Counted from the first letter of the stretch, positions 5,479 to 13,724 are shown. The stretch is DNA of 14,261 bases from DATFAS01 sp035254305 (GCA_035254305.1 DATFAS010000251.1:1-14261); one strand, 5' to 3'. The notes: generated by a model from the sequence alone, not told the origin. Numbers and translations are program-made.

Positions 5479-6768
5479 TTATTTTTCGTCCTGGTTAAAA
5501 GGCGAAGGAATAGGTTCTATTGGTCCCAGTAAGAACAAGAAAGATACAATTCCAATAACCAACATAATCGCTGCGATCATAAAACCAGCCGCAAAAGAAC
5601 CCGTCCCACCGGCAATATAACCAGTAACAATAGGAGCTAAGATACCCATAATATTATTGACGAAGTTCATAATACTTCCCACGATGCCAACTGTTCCCTT
5701 AGGGGCAATTAATGCAGGTATACTCCAGCCAACAGGGGCTGCAAAAGCCAATCCAGCTAGTGCAATCGATATATATACAATAGCAACGTTTGGATTATCT
5801 GTAAAAGCAGCTCCGGCAACAGCTAATCCCATCATCATTCCGATCACAAATAATGATTTTCGAACCTTGGTTGAGGAATATCCCTTCTGAATCAGCTTGT
5901 CCACCAAAAATCCACCAATAAAGAAATCAGTAAATGTGGCTATTAGCCAAGGAATGGCCGTATAAGCACTGCTCTTGAAAACAGTCATGTGCATCTGGCT
6001 TTGAAGATAGCCTGGCAACCAAGTCAAGAATAGATAGAAAGTATATCCGTATGCAGCAAACCCGATGGTTAACCCCCAAACCTTTCGTTGCTTTAATAAG
6101 AACCCTAGGTTGCGCATTGTACCGCCTGGTGCCTCCCCTGGATCTTGTGCTCCACCTTGTTCAATATATTGACGTTCTTCCTCCGATAAGTTTGGATGTT
6201 CTTTTGGATCGCGGTACCAAATCCAAAAAACAATTGCGTATACAACACTTAAGATACCAGTTAACCAGAAACCTCCACGCCATCCCCATTGCGTAACCGC
6301 CCAAGCAACCAATGGGGCTCCAACAACATTAGAGAACTTAGCAGCTGAGTCAAATGTAGACGTTGCCATTCCTCGTTCCTGCAATGGAAACCAATATCCG
6401 GTTGCCTTCGCCGCACCAGGAAATGCAGGAGCTTCCCCAATACCTAGAATAAGTCTTGAGATAAGAATAAGCCCCATCCCGCTGACCATGGCTGTCATAA
6501 AAGTAGCTATAGACCATATAATTGTTCCAATCCGAATTAGCCATTTAACACCAATTTTATCCAAAAGTGCACCAATAGGAAGCTGCAATAGAGCATAGGT
6601 CCATGCAAAGGATGACATGATAATTCCCCATTCTCCCTTGGAGAGATGGTATTCATCCATCATCGGTTTCGTAGCAACGGACATATTTGTTCGATCAAAA
6701 TAATTAATGAGTACCCCTAAAAACAAGATGACTGCAATTCCCCAACGAGTTTTTCCACGTGGCTTCAT
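5479..6768 (-). CDS. MFS transporter for acid sugars (anion:cation symporter family)
   Basis: A 429-residue major facilitator protein with about 12 helices. NYFDRTNMSVATKPM in helix 1, LLQLPIGALLDKIGVKW, GIGEAPAFPGAAKATGYWFP and the C-terminal GWSIPALIAPKGTVGIVGSIMNF are typical of the anion:cation symporter (ACS) family that includes glucarate/galactarate (GudP/GarP), galactonate (DgoT) and hexuronate (ExuT) transporters. Because gntK follows in the same direction, it probably imports gluconate or a closely related aldonate by proton symport; substrate cannot be read from the sequence. The start at 6768 is preferred over 6774, because AAAGGAGG ends only 3 nt before the first ATG but 9 nt before the second. 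Two palindromes upstream suggest repression by the adjacent LacI-type protein. Confidence 0.8.
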   Translation of the reverse strand: MKPRGKTRWGIAVILFLGVLINYFDRTNMSVATKPMMDEYHLSKGEWGIIMSSFAWTYALLQLPIGALLDKIGVKWLIRIGTIIWSIATFMTAMVSGMGLILISRLILGIGEAPAFPGAAKATGYWFPLQERGMATSTFDSAAKFSNVVGAPLVAWAVTQWGWRGGFWLTGILSVVYAIVFWIWYRDPKEHPNLSEEERQYIEQGGAQDPGEAPGGTMRNLGFLLKQRKVWGLTIGFAAYGYTFYLFLTWLPGYLQSQMHMTVFKSSAYTAIPWLIATFTDFFIGGFLVDKLIQKGYSSTKVRKSLFVIGMMMGLAVAGAAFTDNPNVAIVYISIALAGLAFAAPVGWSIPALIAPKGTVGIVGSIMNFVNNIMGILAPIVTGYIAGGTGSFAAGFMIAAIMLVIGIVSFLFLLGPIEPIPSPFNQDEK

Positions 6769-6837
6769 ACTCATGAACCTCCTTTAAGTGTGCTTTCCAT
6801 CCATTCCTTTACTACAAATAATCCTATCATCATGACA

Positions 6838-6864
6838 GTAAAACGTTTTACGAAAACGTTTTAC
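6838..6864. promoter_or_regulatory. Tandem LacI-type operators upstream of the acid-sugar transporter
   Basis: Two perfect AAAACGTTTT palindromes (6840-6849 and 6853-6862) have centres 13 bp apart; the first extends to GTAAAACGTTTTAC (6838-6851). A central CG in an even palindrome is typical of LacI/GalR-family operators. The outer bases (GT...AC) differ from the TG...CA of a CcpA cre site, so a dedicated regulator is favoured. They lie about 70-95 bp upstream of the start codon. The promoter boxes here are weak; one option is -35 TTTACT (6842-6837) overlapping the first operator. The rest of 6769-7050 shows no gene. Confidence 0.7.
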
Positions 6865-7050
6865 TTAAGAGATACTATCATGGATTTGATTCGCTTTCAA
6901 TAGGTTAATTGAAACCAAGTAGTCTTAATATTCTCAGAATAAATAGCTAATATTGGAGGAAATCAACATAAAATAATATTTCAGCCAGTTTACTTAAACT
7001 CCTGAGACCGTACTTATTCATCTTTTTTGCAGCTGTTAACTAGTTTGTTT

Positions 7051-8397
7051 CTATGCGGGAAAACGAACGATCACGCTTGTCCCTTTATCTATTGCGCTTT
7101 CTATTTGGATATCCCCTTTATGGGCAAGTACCAGAGCCTTTACAATGGACAAACCAACACCAATTCCACCTGTTTTTCTATTCCGTGATTTATCACCTCT
7201 ATAAAACCGTTCGAATACATGGGGTAGATCCTCTTCAGTAATTCCTATTCCGGTATCTTCAATCTGGAAGATTATCGTCTCCTCCTCTTTATGAGCTGTT
7301 AATTTTACTCGTCCACCTTGCGGCGTATACTTTAAAGCATTATTCAGTAAATTAGCCATGATTTGAATTAAACGATCCCGATCAGCCTGCAGCCATATTT
7401 CTGAGCTTGGCTCCTCAATAAGCAGTTCTACTCCTTTTTGATTATAGGTTGGTGCAAATTGGTCAGAAAGGAAGTGAATCAACCCCTTTACCTCAACTGA
7501 TTCTTTCCATAGCTGGATCTGAGGGTTTTCAGCAGCCATGAGCTTCTCTAGTTCATCCACAAGTCGGACCAAACGCATCAACTCATGGTGACACTGAGCA
7601 AGTCTGTCCTTTGTCGGTTCCCATATGCCATCTTGAAATGCTTCTAATTGACTTCGAAGTGTCGCCAATGGTGTACGCAATTCATGGGCCAGGTCACCAG
7701 TAAACTGCTTACGAAGCTTTTCTTGTCTGCTAAGGGATTCTGCCAATTCATTGAAGGCATTGGACAGCTCTAGCATTTCTTCCTGAAGCCCTGAGGAAGG
7801 TATTCGCACAGCTAAATTATGCTGTTTCAGTTCAACTGCTGCATCTCTCATTCGACGAAGCCCAAACGTGAGCCGATTAGAAAATAGAAAACTTAGAAGA
7901 ATAGAGATGGCAATCATAGCCACAGAAGCTATAATTATATATTTATGAAACTGCCGTAGAAATTCGAATTCCCCATTCACATAGCCTTCCGGAAAATAAA
8001 CGAACAGTGTCCCTATTTTTTTGTTCTCCCCTTCAAGTGAGTAGGATTTCGACAATAGGGTGAAATGGCTCTCATTACCATGCATCATCCCTGCCATATT
8101 CGTTGAATCAAATACAAGCTCTTGTTCTGGTGTATTAAGTTTATAATACAAATTTTCTGTCATGGCCTGTTGGTGTAGAACCATAGCAACAGATTCACCC
8201 GTTATTTTCCCCATTTGCTGGTATTCCTTCTCCAGCAACTCTATCACACGCCCAATCTGATCCTCCCTTTTCTGTTCAAGATAGCTACGAAAACTATCTT
8301 CAAAGCCGAATTGAATCGCTAGGCTCACCAAAACGATCCCACCGAGGGAAAGACTTATAAAGAAGAATAGAATCCTAGAATAAAGGGTTCGAAACAT
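7051..8397 (-). CDS. Sensor histidine kinase of a two-component system, with Met/His cluster in the sensor domain
   Basis: A 448-residue membrane kinase. Helix 1 lies at about 7-30, an extracytoplasmic sensor domain at about 31-150, helix 2 at 152-175, HAMP at 175-224. The H-box FTGDLAHELRTPL has the phosphoacceptor His238, the N-box is NLLNNALKY (349-357), G1 is DTGIGI (381-386), the F region FERFYRGD, and G2 is GIGVGLS (411-417), so the kinase looks intact. It should autophosphorylate and pass phosphate to the adjacent regulator. The sensor domain contains MAGMMHGNESH (residues 101-111), a possible soft-metal ligand cluster resembling the Met/His motifs of the small secreted protein in the same operon. 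The start at 8397 is chosen because GGAGG (8410-8406) lies 8 nt upstream; it overlaps the regulator gene by 23 bp, suggesting translational coupling. Confidence 0.9.
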   Translation of the reverse strand: MFRTLYSRILFFFISLSLGGIVLVSLAIQFGFEDSFRSYLEQKREDQIGRVIELLEKEYQQMGKITGESVAMVLHQQAMTENLYYKLNTPEQELVFDSTNMAGMMHGNESHFTLLSKSYSLEGENKKIGTLFVYFPEGYVNGEFEFLRQFHKYIIIASVAMIAISILLSFLFSNRLTFGLRRMRDAAVELKQHNLAVRIPSSGLQEEMLELSNAFNELAESLSRQEKLRKQFTGDLAHELRTPLATLRSQLEAFQDGIWEPTKDRLAQCHHELMRLVRLVDELEKLMAAENPQIQLWKESVEVKGLIHFLSDQFAPTYNQKGVELLIEEPSSEIWLQADRDRLIQIMANLLNNALKYTPQGGRVKLTAHKEEETIIFQIEDTGIGITEEDLPHVFERFYRGDKSRNRKTGGIGVGLSIVKALVLAHKGDIQIESAIDKGTSVIVRFPA

Positions 8398-9085
8398 CCG
8401 ACCTACCTCCAAATTTATAGCCCATTCCAAATACAGTTAGGATATATTCTGGGTTTTTGGAATCTCTCTCAATTTTTTTTCGTAAATTTTTGATATGAGT
8501 ATCAATGCTTCGTTCATACCCTTCATAAGAGTCCTCCTGTACCTTCTCCAGAAGATCAAGCCGACTATATATGCGACCTGGATATTTCGCCATTCCTGTA
8601 AGGAGCTTGAATTCAATTGGGGTTAAGGAGACAGACTCTCCTCTCACAACCACTACATTGCAGGGGATATCAATCACAAGCTCACCGCCGTGAAAAGATA
8701 AGTAATCATGATCCTTCATTCGCTGAGTCCTGCGCAAAATAGACTGGATTCTAACAACTACCTCACGAGGACTAAAAGGCTTCGTCACATAATCATCCGC
8801 ACCTATAACAATGCCCTGAATACGATTCTCCACATCAGATTTAGCCGTTAACATCAGTATCGGAACATCTGAATACCTACGAGTATCCCGGCAAATTTCC
8901 TCACCCGATAGGTCTGGAAGCATAAGGTCAAGAACAATAAGATCGGGTTTCATTTCTTTAATCCTTTGCAAAGCTTCCACACCGTTTATCGCCGAATAGA
9001 CCAAAAAGCCCTCCTTTTCCAAATAGGCTTGGAGCACATCAATAATCAAGGGTTCATCATCAATAATTAAGATTTTCGAGGCCAT
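8375..9085 (-). CDS. OmpR/PhoB-family response regulator
   Basis: A 236-residue response regulator. The receiver domain (about 4-115) has acidic residues Asp9/Asp10, phosphoacceptor Asp53 (VLDLMLP), Thr80 and Lys102 (VTKPFSP), all as expected. The C-terminal winged-helix domain (about 130-225) ends in RSIDTHIKNLRKKIE and FGMGYKF, the OmpR/PhoB signature. It is the partner of the kinase gene that overlaps its 3' end. The start at 9085 is supported by GGAAGG 7 nt upstream; the longer frame from 9130 would begin inside a terminator. Such regulators bind 10-11 bp direct repeats, and a perfect 11-bp tandem repeat lies before the Met-rich gene upstream, so that is its best candidate target and would make the operon autoregulated. 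Confidence 0.92.
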   Translation of the reverse strand: MASKILIIDDEPLIIDVLQAYLEKEGFLVYSAINGVEALQRIKEMKPDLIVLDLMLPDLSGEEICRDTRRYSDVPILMLTAKSDVENRIQGIVIGADDYVTKPFSPREVVVRIQSILRRTQRMKDHDYLSFHGGELVIDIPCNVVVVRGESVSLTPIEFKLLTGMAKYPGRIYSRLDLLEKVQEDSYEGYERSIDTHIKNLRKKIERDSKNPEYILTVFGMGYKFGGRSDVSNPLF

Positions 9086-9128
9086 CCAATTCCCTTCCTT
9101 TCTGGAATTAGTATTTGTGTGTTGATAC

Positions 9129-9163
9129 AAAAAATAGCAGTAGGCTAATCTTATGCCTACTGC
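9129..9163 (-). terminator. Intrinsic terminator between the Met-rich gene and the response regulator gene
   Basis: On the minus strand GCAGTAGGC (9163-9155 read in reverse complement) pairs with GCCTACTGC over a 9-nt loop, giving a perfect 9-bp GC-rich stem followed by TATTTTTT. Only about 43 nt separate it from the regulator's start codon, with no good promoter there. The two-component genes are therefore probably expressed by partial read-through, which would keep their level below that of the Met-rich protein. Confidence 0.75.
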
Positions 9164-9172
9164 CAGATACCA

Positions 9173-9481
9173 TTATAGATCCTTCATCATCTCATTCATA
9201 TTGTGGCCCATCATGTCTGAGTGCCCCATATTTCCCATCATATTCGAAGCACCCTGTCCACCCATCATCCCCTGAGCTCCTCCGTTGGAATGGCATTCAT
9301 TATACATTTTTTGAAAGGTTTCCTTATCTACTCCCGGATGCATCTTCTCCATAAAAGGCAGCATCTGTTCAAATGAAGGAGTATTTCCATTAGTAGAGCC
9401 TGTTTCTGCTGCCCAAACAGCTCCTATTCCCCCCATAATGAGAAGGCTAGACACGATTCCACCAATCATCCACTTTTTCAT
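9173..9481 (-). CDS. Small secreted Met/His-rich protein
   Basis: A 102-residue protein with a clear signal peptide: MKK start, hydrophobic stretch of about residues 5-22, and probable cleavage after AVWA (residue 24). The mature part of about 78 residues has about 14 Met, 4 His and one Cys. The segment FEQMLPFMEKMHPGVDKE leads to a YNECH motif and then a low-complexity tail of repeated MMG/NMG/MMGH units. I do not recognise a named family with certainty. Clustered Met and His in a secreted protein suggest binding of Cu(I) or another soft metal, or a sacrificial methionine role; this is inference. ATG at 9481 follows AAAGGAGG. It is the first gene ahead of the two-component system and carries the tandem-repeat promoter. 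Confidence 0.75.
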   Translation of the reverse strand: MKKWMIGGIVSSLLIMGGIGAVWAAETGSTNGNTPSFEQMLPFMEKMHPGVDKETFQKMYNECHSNGGAQGMMGGQGASNMMGNMGHSDMMGHNMNEMMKDL

Positions 9482-9549
9482 ATTCTATTCCTCCTTTTGC
9501 TAATCCCCTTTACCAATGGAACTTCACAAGAAGTTTTTCTTACATCTTT

Positions 9550-9584
9550 ATTATCTAATAGAGTTATGTAGAAGTTATGTAGAA
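9550..9584 (-). promoter_or_regulatory. Promoter of the Met-rich gene with 11-bp tandem repeat (response-regulator site)
   Basis: GTTATGTAGAA occurs twice back to back (9563-9573 and 9574-9584); on the minus strand this reads TTCTACATAAC twice. A -10 box GATAAT lies at 9555-9550, 7 nt downstream of the repeats, and there is no consensus -35. Tandem 11-bp repeats covering the -35 region are the classic layout for activation by an OmpR-family regulator, and one is encoded in this operon. Confidence 0.65.
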
Positions 9585-9609
9585 GAAATGAAAAAGTGGT
9601 GAAAATAAG

Positions 9610-9636
9610 AAAATTTCCAATCAAGCAATTGGGAAA
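9610..9636 (-). terminator. Weak terminator after the second ABC-2 permease gene
   Basis: On the minus strand TTTCCCAAT pairs with ATTGGAAA with one bulged C across a 6-nt loop, then TTTTC TTATTTT follows. The stem overlaps the permease stop codon at 9621-9623. It is AT-rich, so efficiency is doubtful, but it separates the exporter operon from the Met-rich gene. Confidence 0.4.
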
Positions 9637-10793
9637 GATTGCTTTTTTCGTAGTAATCCAGCACTGATTATTAAAAGAAATACACCGATCCCGATTAAAA
9701 TAACAGAAACCTTTATCACCTGGCTTTCATAAAGAAACCCTTTAAGCGCCCAACCTTGAGGAGTAAGGAAAGAAATCATATCTAGATACGAATTATCAGG
9801 AGGGACCGGCCAAAAGCAACCCCCAATAAAAGACGAACCAATTGTCAGTATGGGAACGATACTTGCTAGCTGATCCTTCGTAAACATTAGGGAACACACA
9901 GTTCCTATTCCTACTAACGCAATCAGATAACTTCCTAGAATGAAATACGTACTTGGCTTTACAAAAATACTGCTTCCTGTAATCCCATACAAAATCACAA
10001 TAAATAAGAAAAATTGCAAGCATCCAATGATCAGATAGGGTATGACTGTTGCCATGAAGTAACGAATGGAAAAGGCATCAATACTGGCTCCCCGCCGTAC
10101 AATTCCCTGAATTTGATCATCCTGAAATAGGTAACCACTATGTAGAGTAAATAACATAAGGGCAAGTAGAATGAACCCAACCATACGGTTCGGGTGGTAT
10201 ATTTCATTCGTGGTTTCAATTGGGATATTCTCTATTCGATAATCAAGTTTAATCAGGGAACTTGATTGTCCTAAGGAATCAGTTTCCTGCCAAACCTGCT
10301 CCCAAGACGAAGGTTGACTTGATACGACTAGAGATTGAATAGGTAAAGCTTGAACTTTGTCTGCAGCACTATCGTTTGCTTCCAATCGAAGAACCTCACT
10401 GACCAACATTTCACCAATTATTCCATAAGACAATGAACCCGGGTTTTTTAGTAATTCAATCCGCTTCTCTATCCGTAAAGATTTAACCGAAGATTCAAAT
10501 CCCTTCCGAATAATGAATCCTAACTCAGCTTGGTAGTTTTTAACTTTTTCCTTAGCCACTGACTCGGTAGAAATCTCTACCTTTATTCCCTCTTTTTTGC
10601 TAAATCGATCTATGATCAGTCCTGAATAGGTACTATGATCCTGATCGACGATAATCACTGGAATTTGGTTTGTACTTTGTAAGGGTGTTTCCTTTAACAT
10701 AAGAGCCAAAATGACCATAAATAGAACGGAAATGACATAGTATCCCTTTGCTCTCAACTGTAGCTTTAATCGAATCTTAATCAGATATAGCAC
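9621..10793 (-). CDS. ABC-2 type permease (second subunit of the exporter)
   Basis: A 390-residue integral membrane protein of the ABC-2 permease type with a large extracytoplasmic insert: helix 1 near 15-32, an external domain of about 165 residues (IPVIIVDQDHSTYSG opens it), then about five further helices and a short KKQSFPIA tail. IIVDQDHS and the PEA-like C-terminal half are typical of drug/peptide exporters of the YbhS/YbhR or linearmycin-exporter kind. It should pair with the preceding permease and the ATPase. The longest frame begins at TTG 10808, but that TTG overlaps GGAGG; the GTG at 10793 has this site 8 nt upstream and follows the upstream stop by 2 nt, so I take 10793 and infer translational coupling. 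Substrate unknown. Confidence 0.8.
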   Translation of the reverse strand: MLYLIKIRLKLQLRAKGYYVISVLFMVILALMLKETPLQSTNQIPVIIVDQDHSTYSGLIIDRFSKKEGIKVEISTESVAKEKVKNYQAELGFIIRKGFESSVKSLRIEKRIELLKNPGSLSYGIIGEMLVSEVLRLEANDSAADKVQALPIQSLVVSSQPSSWEQVWQETDSLGQSSSLIKLDYRIENIPIETTNEIYHPNRMVGFILLALMLFTLHSGYLFQDDQIQGIVRRGASIDAFSIRYFMATVIPYLIIGCLQFFLFIVILYGITGSSIFVKPSTYFILGSYLIALVGIGTVCSLMFTKDQLASIVPILTIGSSFIGGCFWPVPPDNSYLDMISFLTPQGWALKGFLYESQVIKVSVILIGIGVFLLIISAGLLRKKQSFPIA

Positions 10794-10795
10794 AC

Positions 10796-12013
10796 CTATT
10801 TCCTCCAATAAAACAATAAAACAAAAAAGGTTAGAACATTCAGTACAATCCCCATTCGTATCATAGAATACAAATCAATCATCGTAGATAGGCTTGTATC
10901 TCCAGAAAAGATTTTTAGCAACCCATCCATAGACCAATAGGTAAAGGAAAATGGACGCAAGTGAATCACCCAATCTGGCAAATCATAATACGGATAAACA
11001 TTACCACCCACAACAGCTACTAATAAACTTCCTAAGTAACCTACCAATACAAATGATTGTGAATATAAGGAAGCGACAGACACAAGCAAACTCCAACAAG
11101 TGATCACAAATGTCGTACAGAATAACCAGCTTAATAATAACCACCATTCATTCGGGAGGTAATTCTGATAAATAATTTTACTAAAAATAAGAATCAAACA
11201 TCCCTGAATGAAAGTAATAAACAGATTAGAAATGAACTTTCCTACCATAACTTGAGAGATCGAAAAGGGAGTTGTCTTCCATTTTTGAAAGAACCCTAAT
11301 TCCTGCTCTTGAAGAAAGGTTCGGGTTGATCGTAATGAAAAGAAACAAAGAATAACCACCATCATCGCAGCTGTTATATATTCAGGTAGCCGCACATTCG
11401 GGATTTCTGAAAGAGTTGTCATTTCATATAGTTCATTTCTTTTTAAAACTCGAAGCATAAAATCTGGTAGCATATTTTTGATTACTTGGTCAATTTCATC
11501 ATAATCCATTCCCATCCGAAGTCCTTCATGGCGAACCGTTATGAAAGCTGCTTGACTGGTTGAAAGTAAATGGCAAGCACTTAGAATCTGATTTTTAATT
11601 TGTTCAGCAAGCTCTAATTGCCTCTCATTTGCATAGAGAATAATGGGTTCATTATCTGCGGTATAAATACTCTTCGTGAACCCTTTTGGTATCACGATTA
11701 TTCCGGCTATGGAATTATTCTTTAACATACTTTGAGCTTTCGGTAAATCCATATGAATGACTTGAACAAAATCTTTCATATAGGGAAGGTCTTCAAATTG
11801 TTTGCCAATTAATTGAGTTTGAATGGTGTGATCTTCATCGATATAAACAATCGAAATGGGTTTACTATAATGGCTATGAAATAAATAGGGGGAAAAGGCT
11901 GATACCATGAAAGAAATGATAAGAAAGGGGATAAAGCAAAGGATGACAATCCCCTTTCGATCTCGGATAAAGAGCTTCATTTCTTTTTGAAACACTGCAA
12001 GAACGACTTTCAT
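10796..12013 (-). CDS. ABC-2 type permease (first subunit of the exporter)
   Basis: A 405-residue permease with the same plan as the following gene: helix 1 near residues 23-44, an external domain to about 210 (ISIVYIDEDHTIQTQ, AGIIVIPKGFTKSIY), then helices near 213-232, 255-277, 290-315, 322-342 and 384-402. The ILCFFSLRSTRTFLQEQELGFFQKWKTTPFS stretch after helix 2 resembles the coupling region of ABC-2 permeases, where the ATPase docks. The N-terminal KEMKLFIRDRKG is a common cytoplasmic start in this family. ATG at 12013 follows AAGGTGG. The two permeases probably form a heterodimer driven by the ATPase encoded upstream; export of a lipid, peptide or drug is typical for the family but not shown here. 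Confidence 0.82.
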   Translation of the reverse strand: MKVVLAVFQKEMKLFIRDRKGIVILCFIPFLIISFMVSAFSPYLFHSHYSKPISIVYIDEDHTIQTQLIGKQFEDLPYMKDFVQVIHMDLPKAQSMLKNNSIAGIIVIPKGFTKSIYTADNEPIILYANERQLELAEQIKNQILSACHLLSTSQAAFITVRHEGLRMGMDYDEIDQVIKNMLPDFMLRVLKRNELYEMTTLSEIPNVRLPEYITAAMMVVILCFFSLRSTRTFLQEQELGFFQKWKTTPFSISQVMVGKFISNLFITFIQGCLILIFSKIIYQNYLPNEWWLLLSWLFCTTFVITCWSLLVSVASLYSQSFVLVGYLGSLLVAVVGGNVYPYYDLPDWVIHLRPFSFTYWSMDGLLKIFSGDTSLSTMIDLYSMIRMGIVLNVLTFFVLLFYWRK

Positions 12014-12055
12014 TTTCCCACCTTGAAGATGTAGGTAAGGATTCGCATACCCTCC

Positions 12056-13720
12056 TTACCTTCCCCTAAGTAAATTCATGTTTTTCAAATAAAAGCTTTG
12101 CATTGATCTCTGTAATTCCATTTGAATCTCTCTTTCTTGCTGTGGTGTTACGGTCGCTACATCGAATGAATTATTTTGATCAATAGTAGGAGAGTTGAAT
12201 GAATCAGAGAATGTATCCTTCGACTTTATATGAATATTAAATCCCTTTGGAGTATTGGGATTCACATTTCCAATTTTTATATCAAATGAGAGATCAGAGT
12301 TCTGGCTTTTTTCCTTATCATTCTTTGATAATTCAAAATGGCTATTTCCAGTTGCTACCTCTTTCTCTTTTCCACTCGCAAACTCTTTTAGAGAGAATTT
12401 AATATCTCCCTTTTGATTTCCCTTCTCATCCGTAGAAGAATAATCAGAGGTTATAGTAACGCCTCCATAGGTCTGATTATCACGTGTATTTACAGCCTTC
12501 ATTAAGAATGTTCCCTTTAGCATGGAGGATTCTTTTTGGCTTGTTGTAGCAACTTGGAACTCTCCTCCCGTATTTCGGGCATCATTACCTTTAAAACTAA
12601 TTTCCATATGGTGCTTTTTACTATGATCATCCCAGCTGCCGAAATTCATCGTTAGGTCGGATTTTTCATTAGCAGCGTCAATCGCAGAGATGTTGATTTT
12701 GCGATTGATAATATGATGGTTTCCATCAATATTTAGGGTCATCTTCACATCTTCAGCAAGCTTGATCTTATCTATATTATTATTAGCTTCGGACAATGAC
12801 TTCTGATAATCACTCTTAAATGAACTTTTATCTTTCATTTCAACAGGTGTCCCATTATCTATAGCTAATTTGGCTAAATTCTCGTATTTTGAATAGATCA
12901 ACTCAAACATTTTGTCATCATTTGCAAGCTTATTATTCAAACCCTTGAGTAAACTCTTGAACTCATCTTCCTTGAAAGTGAGAGTAATTTCCTTTGTTGA
13001 GATCGATCCATCCCCAACACTAAAATCTACCCCTTTTTTCATACTAAATTGATTATCCTTCAGCTGTTCCGCAAACCACTTCCCATAGTTTATTCCAATA
13101 GGAGTAAGTTTATCGTTAAGGTCAATCGCCTGAATCAGATCATCGTAGCGTACCAATTTACTTGGAACGTGGTTGATATGGTATTTTTGCTCAATCTGTT
13201 TCGATTCGGATAAATCGATTAAAGCAAATTTGGAATAAAAGTCCGGGAATCCAATATAAATTTTGTCATTATCTACATAGGTTTGTGCTTCAAGCAAATT
13301 ATTTCCACCGATATTTAAATCTAATTTGGTAAAGGCTTTTCGATTCTTTTGATCAGTTTGACTATCCAATAGAAGTTTTGATTGTTTGAATAGCTCCATG
13401 GCTTGTCTTGTTCCAGAATCCATCCGATCAGGAGGAATGATATCTCCTGATATTTCAGATTGGTTATGAACAGTACTTTGTAAGTATGGTTTCATATATT
13501 CTTGATAATCCTTGAATGAATCATTGATTGATTTCGATAGATCATTAAATGTCGTAAGCTCAGATTGCAAATAAACCGTCTTTGGGCTTTTGAACATATC
13601 GTACTTCGCGTATCCCACAGATCCTCCAGCAATCACGATAAGTAGGGCTGCTGCGCCGATAACCCATGCTTTTGTTTTTTTCTTTTTTGGTTCAGTTACT
13701 AATACGGACTCAGTACTCAC
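12056..13720 (-). CDS. Membrane-anchored extracytoplasmic protein of unknown function in the ABC exporter operon
   Basis: A 554-residue protein I do not recognise. A short basic cytoplasmic N-terminus (KKKKTK, residues 12-17) leads into a single helix (about 19-38), so the remaining roughly 510 residues should lie outside the membrane. That part is hydrophilic, rich in Lys, Asp, Ser and Asn, has no cysteine, and alternates helical stretches (about 45-120, 270-320) with beta-rich ones (such as NDKIYIGFPDFYSKFALIDL and TFLMKAVNTRDNQTYGGVTI). It starts with GTG at 13720, 4 nt after the ATPase stop, with AAAGGG as a modest ribosome binding site. In the YbhG-F-S-R exporter the gene beside two permeases and an ATPase encodes a membrane fusion protein; this protein may be a substrate-handling or accessory partner, but there is no HlyD-like coiled coil I can identify. 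Confidence 0.7.
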   Translation of the reverse strand: MSTESVLVTEPKKKKTKAWVIGAAALLIVIAGGSVGYAKYDMFKSPKTVYLQSELTTFNDLSKSINDSFKDYQEYMKPYLQSTVHNQSEISGDIIPPDRMDSGTRQAMELFKQSKLLLDSQTDQKNRKAFTKLDLNIGGNNLLEAQTYVDNDKIYIGFPDFYSKFALIDLSESKQIEQKYHINHVPSKLVRYDDLIQAIDLNDKLTPIGINYGKWFAEQLKDNQFSMKKGVDFSVGDGSISTKEITLTFKEDEFKSLLKGLNNKLANDDKMFELIYSKYENLAKLAIDNGTPVEMKDKSSFKSDYQKSLSEANNNIDKIKLAEDVKMTLNIDGNHHIINRKINISAIDAANEKSDLTMNFGSWDDHSKKHHMEISFKGNDARNTGGEFQVATTSQKESSMLKGTFLMKAVNTRDNQTYGGVTITSDYSSTDEKGNQKGDIKFSLKEFASGKEKEVATGNSHFELSKNDKEKSQNSDLSFDIKIGNVNPNTPKGFNIHIKSKDTFSDSFNSPTIDQNNSFDVATVTPQQEREIQMELQRSMQSFYLKNMNLLRGR

Positions 13721-13724
13721 AAAA

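Noticed and set aside
6987..7000. Inverted repeat AGTTTA/TAAACT downstream of the histidine kinase gene as a terminator
   Set aside because: The loop would be only 2 nt, the stem is AT-rich and no clean T-run follows on the minus strand.
6769..7050. Possible small gene between transporter and kinase genes
   Set aside because: Only very short frames occur and none has a well-placed ribosome binding site; the GGAGG near 6955 on the plus strand has no start codon after it.
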